Below are positions 62,494-64,000 of a stretch of DNA of 64,000 nucleotides, in pieces. Numbering within the stretch: the first letter of the stretch is position 1; the number at the start of each line of letters is the position of its first letter. A program made the position numbers and the translations under genes. This DNA is from Blautia massiliensis (ex Durand et al. 2017) (GTDB taxonomy: Bacteria; Bacillota; Clostridia; Lachnospirales; Lachnospiraceae). The notes beneath the pieces were generated by a model that searched no databases, was not told the DNA's origin, and was given only the letters and a program-made list of their open reading frames with translations. Location: assembly GCF_001487165.1 (NCBI RefSeq), contig NZ_LN913006.1:1728304-1792303 (forward strand), given 5' to 3'.

Positions 62494-63603
62494 CTAATAG
62501 TTCAGCTTTTCCATGCACTTCTGTTTTTGTTTTATGCTGCTGTGCACATAAATATCCATGGTGATCTTGACGGACGAATGTCCCAGAATTTCAGAAAGTG
62601 TCTTACTGTCAAATCCCATTTCCGTACAACGGGTGGCAAAAGCATGCCGGAGAGAATGAATGTTGATACTGGGGATTTCACATTGCTGAAGGAGCTTCTG
62701 GAATTTACGCTGTATATTTCTGGGCTCCATACATTTACGATTCGTACCCGTCAGCAGGTATGAATCAGGTTCAGCAGCAATCCGCTTCATTTTTTTCAAT
62801 AAAAAATCAGGGATTGGAATATCCCTGATGGATGAGACTGATTTAGGAGGACCTATCATTAAAACGGTTTTGGGTTCGTCATCAGATTCACCAGAATAAT
62901 CAAGATTTTTTATCCGTGAGATCGTTCGCCTTATATGAAGCAGTTTTTTATCAAAATCAATATCTTCCCACCGGATACCGCTGAGCTCGCCAACGCGGAT
63001 CCCTGTATAAATACATAGCAGGATGCCGATGGGAAATTCTGAGTCCTCAGCAGAGAGAACTGTGATCAGCTTTGTGAGATGTTCATGAGAAATAAGCTGA
63101 AAAGGACTGGTATTTATTTTGGGATACCGAAATTCAAGCTGTGAAAGATTCAAATACCCCTGTTTTTCACCATAGCGTAAAATACTGTGGAACAGGATCA
63201 GAAGATTTTTGATGGTACGTGGCGAAAACCCCTGCTGTTTCAGCTTTTCAGAGAAGGTATATACAGAAGCAGAAGAGATGTATTTCAACGGCATATCACC
63301 AAATTCCGGAAGGATATGTGTATCAAGAAGTGTTTCGTAGCAGGCATAGGTGCTGAGCTTTACAGCGTAACGCATGGATAACATCCATTCTTCACTGAGG
63401 TTTCGAAATACATAACACTTTCCCGGAGAGTTTTGAAGATTATTCTGACATAAAATAGCCAGCTTTTTCTTTTTTACAGCCTCGTATGTACGACCATACA
63501 GATATCCGTACTGGATCCGTCCATTCTGGTCACGACATTTTTCATAGCGCGCCTCCCATCTTCCGTCTTTCCTTTTTCTGATATTTTCCCCTTTTCTAGG
63601 CAT
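62494..63603 (-). CDS. Tyrosine recombinase (site-specific integrase)
   Basis: 369 residues. N-terminal AP2-like arm-binding part (about 1-60), SAM-like core-binding domain (about 65-165), catalytic domain with R203 in YTGIRVGELSG, K254 in PPKSVSSIRDIPI, H316/R319 in INIHSLRHAFATR, H342 in LGHSSVKITMD and nucleophile Y352 in IYVH. All catalytic residues are present. It lies inside the pair of inverted crossover sites, so it very likely inverts its own locus. No phage or conjugation genes are adjacent. AAAGGAG precedes the ATG at 63603. Confidence 0.93.
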   Translation of the reverse strand: MPRKGENIRKRKDGRWEARYEKCRDQNGRIQYGYLYGRTYEAVKKKKLAILCQNNLQNSPGKCYVFRNLSEEWMLSMRYAVKLSTYACYETLLDTHILPEFGDMPLKYISSASVYTFSEKLKQQGFSPRTIKNLLILFHSILRYGEKQGYLNLSQLEFRYPKINTSPFQLISHEHLTKLITVLSAEDSEFPIGILLCIYTGIRVGELSGIRWEDIDFDKKLLHIRRTISRIKNLDYSGESDDEPKTVLMIGPPKSVSSIRDIPIPDFLLKKMKRIAAEPDSYLLTGTNRKCMEPRNIQRKFQKLLQQCEIPSINIHSLRHAFATRCTEMGFDSKTLSEILGHSSVKITMDIYVHSSIKQKQKCMEKLNY

Positions 63604-63623
63604 AATCGTAGTCTCCTTTTCGC

Positions 63624-63641
63624 ACTATTATAGCAAAAGTC
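63624..63641 (-). promoter_or_regulatory. Extended -10 promoter of the recombinase gene
   Basis: Minus strand: TTGCTATAAT with the hexamer at 63632-63627, 24 nt before the start codon. No good -35. Being inside the segment, it keeps its relation to the gene in both orientations. Confidence 0.6.
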
Positions 63642-63662
63642 TGACCATTTTTGTGACCACTA

Positions 63663-63670
63663 ATAAGCGA
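63663..63670. repeat. Extra half-arm of the recombination site
   Basis: ATAAGCGA matches 8 of the 9 bases of the crossover-site arm ATAAGCGAC. It lies between the recombinase promoter and the outward promoter. It may be an accessory recombinase-binding site or autoregulatory; chance cannot be excluded. Confidence 0.3.
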
Positions 63671-63753
63671 AAAAAAGAAAAATTTGTCGTATATAAAAAA
63701 ATTTAACCGAAAAAAACTGCATTTTTGGTCGAAAGTGGTGCATTTTTCGTATC

Positions 63754-63782
63754 TTGACAGTGACAGGGTGCAATGCTATCAT
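63754..63782 (+). promoter_or_regulatory. Outward promoter inside the invertible segment
   Basis: Plus strand: perfect TTGACA (63754-63759), 17 bp, TATCAT (63777-63782) with an extended TGC. It points through the right site, whose near edge is 43 bp away. As placed now its transcript meets a strong terminator within about 120 nt. After inversion it would face the TnpB-like gene. Confidence 0.75.
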
Positions 63783-63825
63783 TGATTAAGATTCAAAAAC
63801 TATGCAATTTGAGAGAAAATCACCT

Positions 63826-63850
63826 GTCGCTTATGGAAATGATAAGCGAC
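63826..63850. repeat. Right recombination site of the invertible segment
   Basis: Perfect 9-bp dyad arms GTCGCTTAT and ATAAGCGAC around core GGAAATG, the reverse complement of the left-site core. Opposite core orientation means recombination inverts rather than deletes. Confidence 0.88.
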
Positions 63851-63863
63851 TTTTTTACCCTCA

Positions 63864-63911
63864 AAAAAACAACACGGCAGACATCCCTCCGGGGCTGTCT
63901 GCCGTGTTTTA
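63864..63911. terminator. Bidirectional terminator just outside the right site
   Basis: 12-bp arms ACACGGCAGACA and TGTCTGCCGTGT, then TTT on the plus strand and TTGTTTTTTT on the minus strand. It ends the minus-strand gene at the window edge and also the outward promoter's transcript in the present orientation. Confidence 0.88.
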
Positions 63912-63935
63912 TATCGCTTTTATATTTTTATGTAA

Positions 63936-64000
63936 TTAAGCTTTCTGTTCCTTAAGCCTCATATCCATTAGGGTTCTGGCTCTGCCATCTCCAGGAGTCT
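63936..64000 (-). CDS. C-terminal end of an unidentified gene, cut by the window edge
   Basis: The minus-strand frame reads TPGDGRARTLMDMRLKEQKA and stops at 63936, 25 bp before the terminator. Too short to identify. Confidence 0.5.
   Translation of the reverse strand, partial: TPGDGRARTLMDMRLKEQKA

Larger units (their letters stand above)
62407..63850. mobile_element. Invertible DNA segment encoding its own tyrosine recombinase
   Basis: A 1.44-kb segment bounded by inverted 25-bp crossover sites (62407-62431, 63826-63850). It contains the recombinase gene with its own -10, a stem-loop just inside the left site, and a strong promoter aimed outward through the right site. Inversion would swing that promoter to face the TnpB-like gene and capsule operon. 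Only one orientation is seen here. Confidence 0.8.

Noticed and set aside
62494..63603. Integrase of a prophage or integrative conjugative element
   Set aside because: No excisionase, phage, relaxase or conjugation genes on either side; the paired inverted sites around the gene point to an inversion switch instead.
1..64000. CRISPR arrays, rRNA and tRNA genes
   Set aside because: I looked for regularly spaced repeats and RNA gene signatures on both strands and saw none.

Overview
The window looks like a chromosomal segment of a gut Bacillota of the family Lachnospiraceae, Blautia-like. The reasons are a complete trp operon under a tRNA-Trp T-box, several CUT2-type (ribose/rhamnose-like) sugar ABC systems paired with YesM/YesN-type two-component systems, strong AGGAGG ribosome sites, and frequent ATGA translational overlaps. 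I see no rRNA, tRNA or CRISPR array. Most genes lie on the minus strand.

Layout. 0-2.2 kb: a GH3 glycosidase. 2.2-9.4 kb: trpEGDCFBA with T-box leader and promoter, divergent from a small (p)ppGpp synthetase (relQ-like). 10.2-11.3 kb: a cupin/AraC regulator. 11.4-20.3 kb: a RhaS-type deoxy-sugar ABC transporter, divergent from its probable response regulator and sensor kinase, plus a DUF3783 protein. 20.3-23.3 kb: a sugar isomerase and a rhamnulokinase-type kinase. 23.4-32.9 kb: a second CUT2 ABC transporter downstream of a three-gene sensor (response regulator, histidine kinase, membrane-anchored sugar-binding protein). 33-39.7 kb: a LacI-controlled hexitol/ketose operon (GatY-like aldolase, LacI, FGGY kinase, GatD-like dehydrogenase, PfkB kinase, aldo/keto reductase), divergent from a FucU/RbsD mutarotase. 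40.4-44.2 kb: a secreted papain-like protease with an SH3-type membrane protein. 44.2-46.7 kb: a first glf and an Rpn-family nuclease. 46.7-60.8 kb: a markedly AT-rich polysaccharide (capsule/EPS) island with Wzx, Wzy, glycosyltransferases, LicD, an IspD-like cytidylyltransferase, a second glf and a galactofuranosyltransferase-like gene.

The most interesting part is 60.8-63.9 kb, at the upstream end of the polysaccharide operon. A TnpB-family protein has all three expected RuvC catalytic residues replaced (Q216, P311, Y392). It is followed by about 200 nt of highly structured non-coding DNA in the place where TnpB loci carry their guide RNA. Next to it, a tyrosine recombinase gene lies inside a 1.4-kb segment bounded by two inverted 25-bp sites. 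Each site has 9-bp dyad arms around a 7-bp core, the classic form of a tyrosine-recombinase crossover site. Just inside the right site is a strong outward promoter. In the present orientation it fires rightward straight into a strong terminator. After inversion it would fire leftward into the dead-TnpB gene, the structured RNA and the polysaccharide operon. I infer a self-encoded phase-variation switch that co-expresses a nuclease-dead, RNA-guided (TldR-like) regulator with a surface polysaccharide. The sequence elements are seen directly; the function is inferred.
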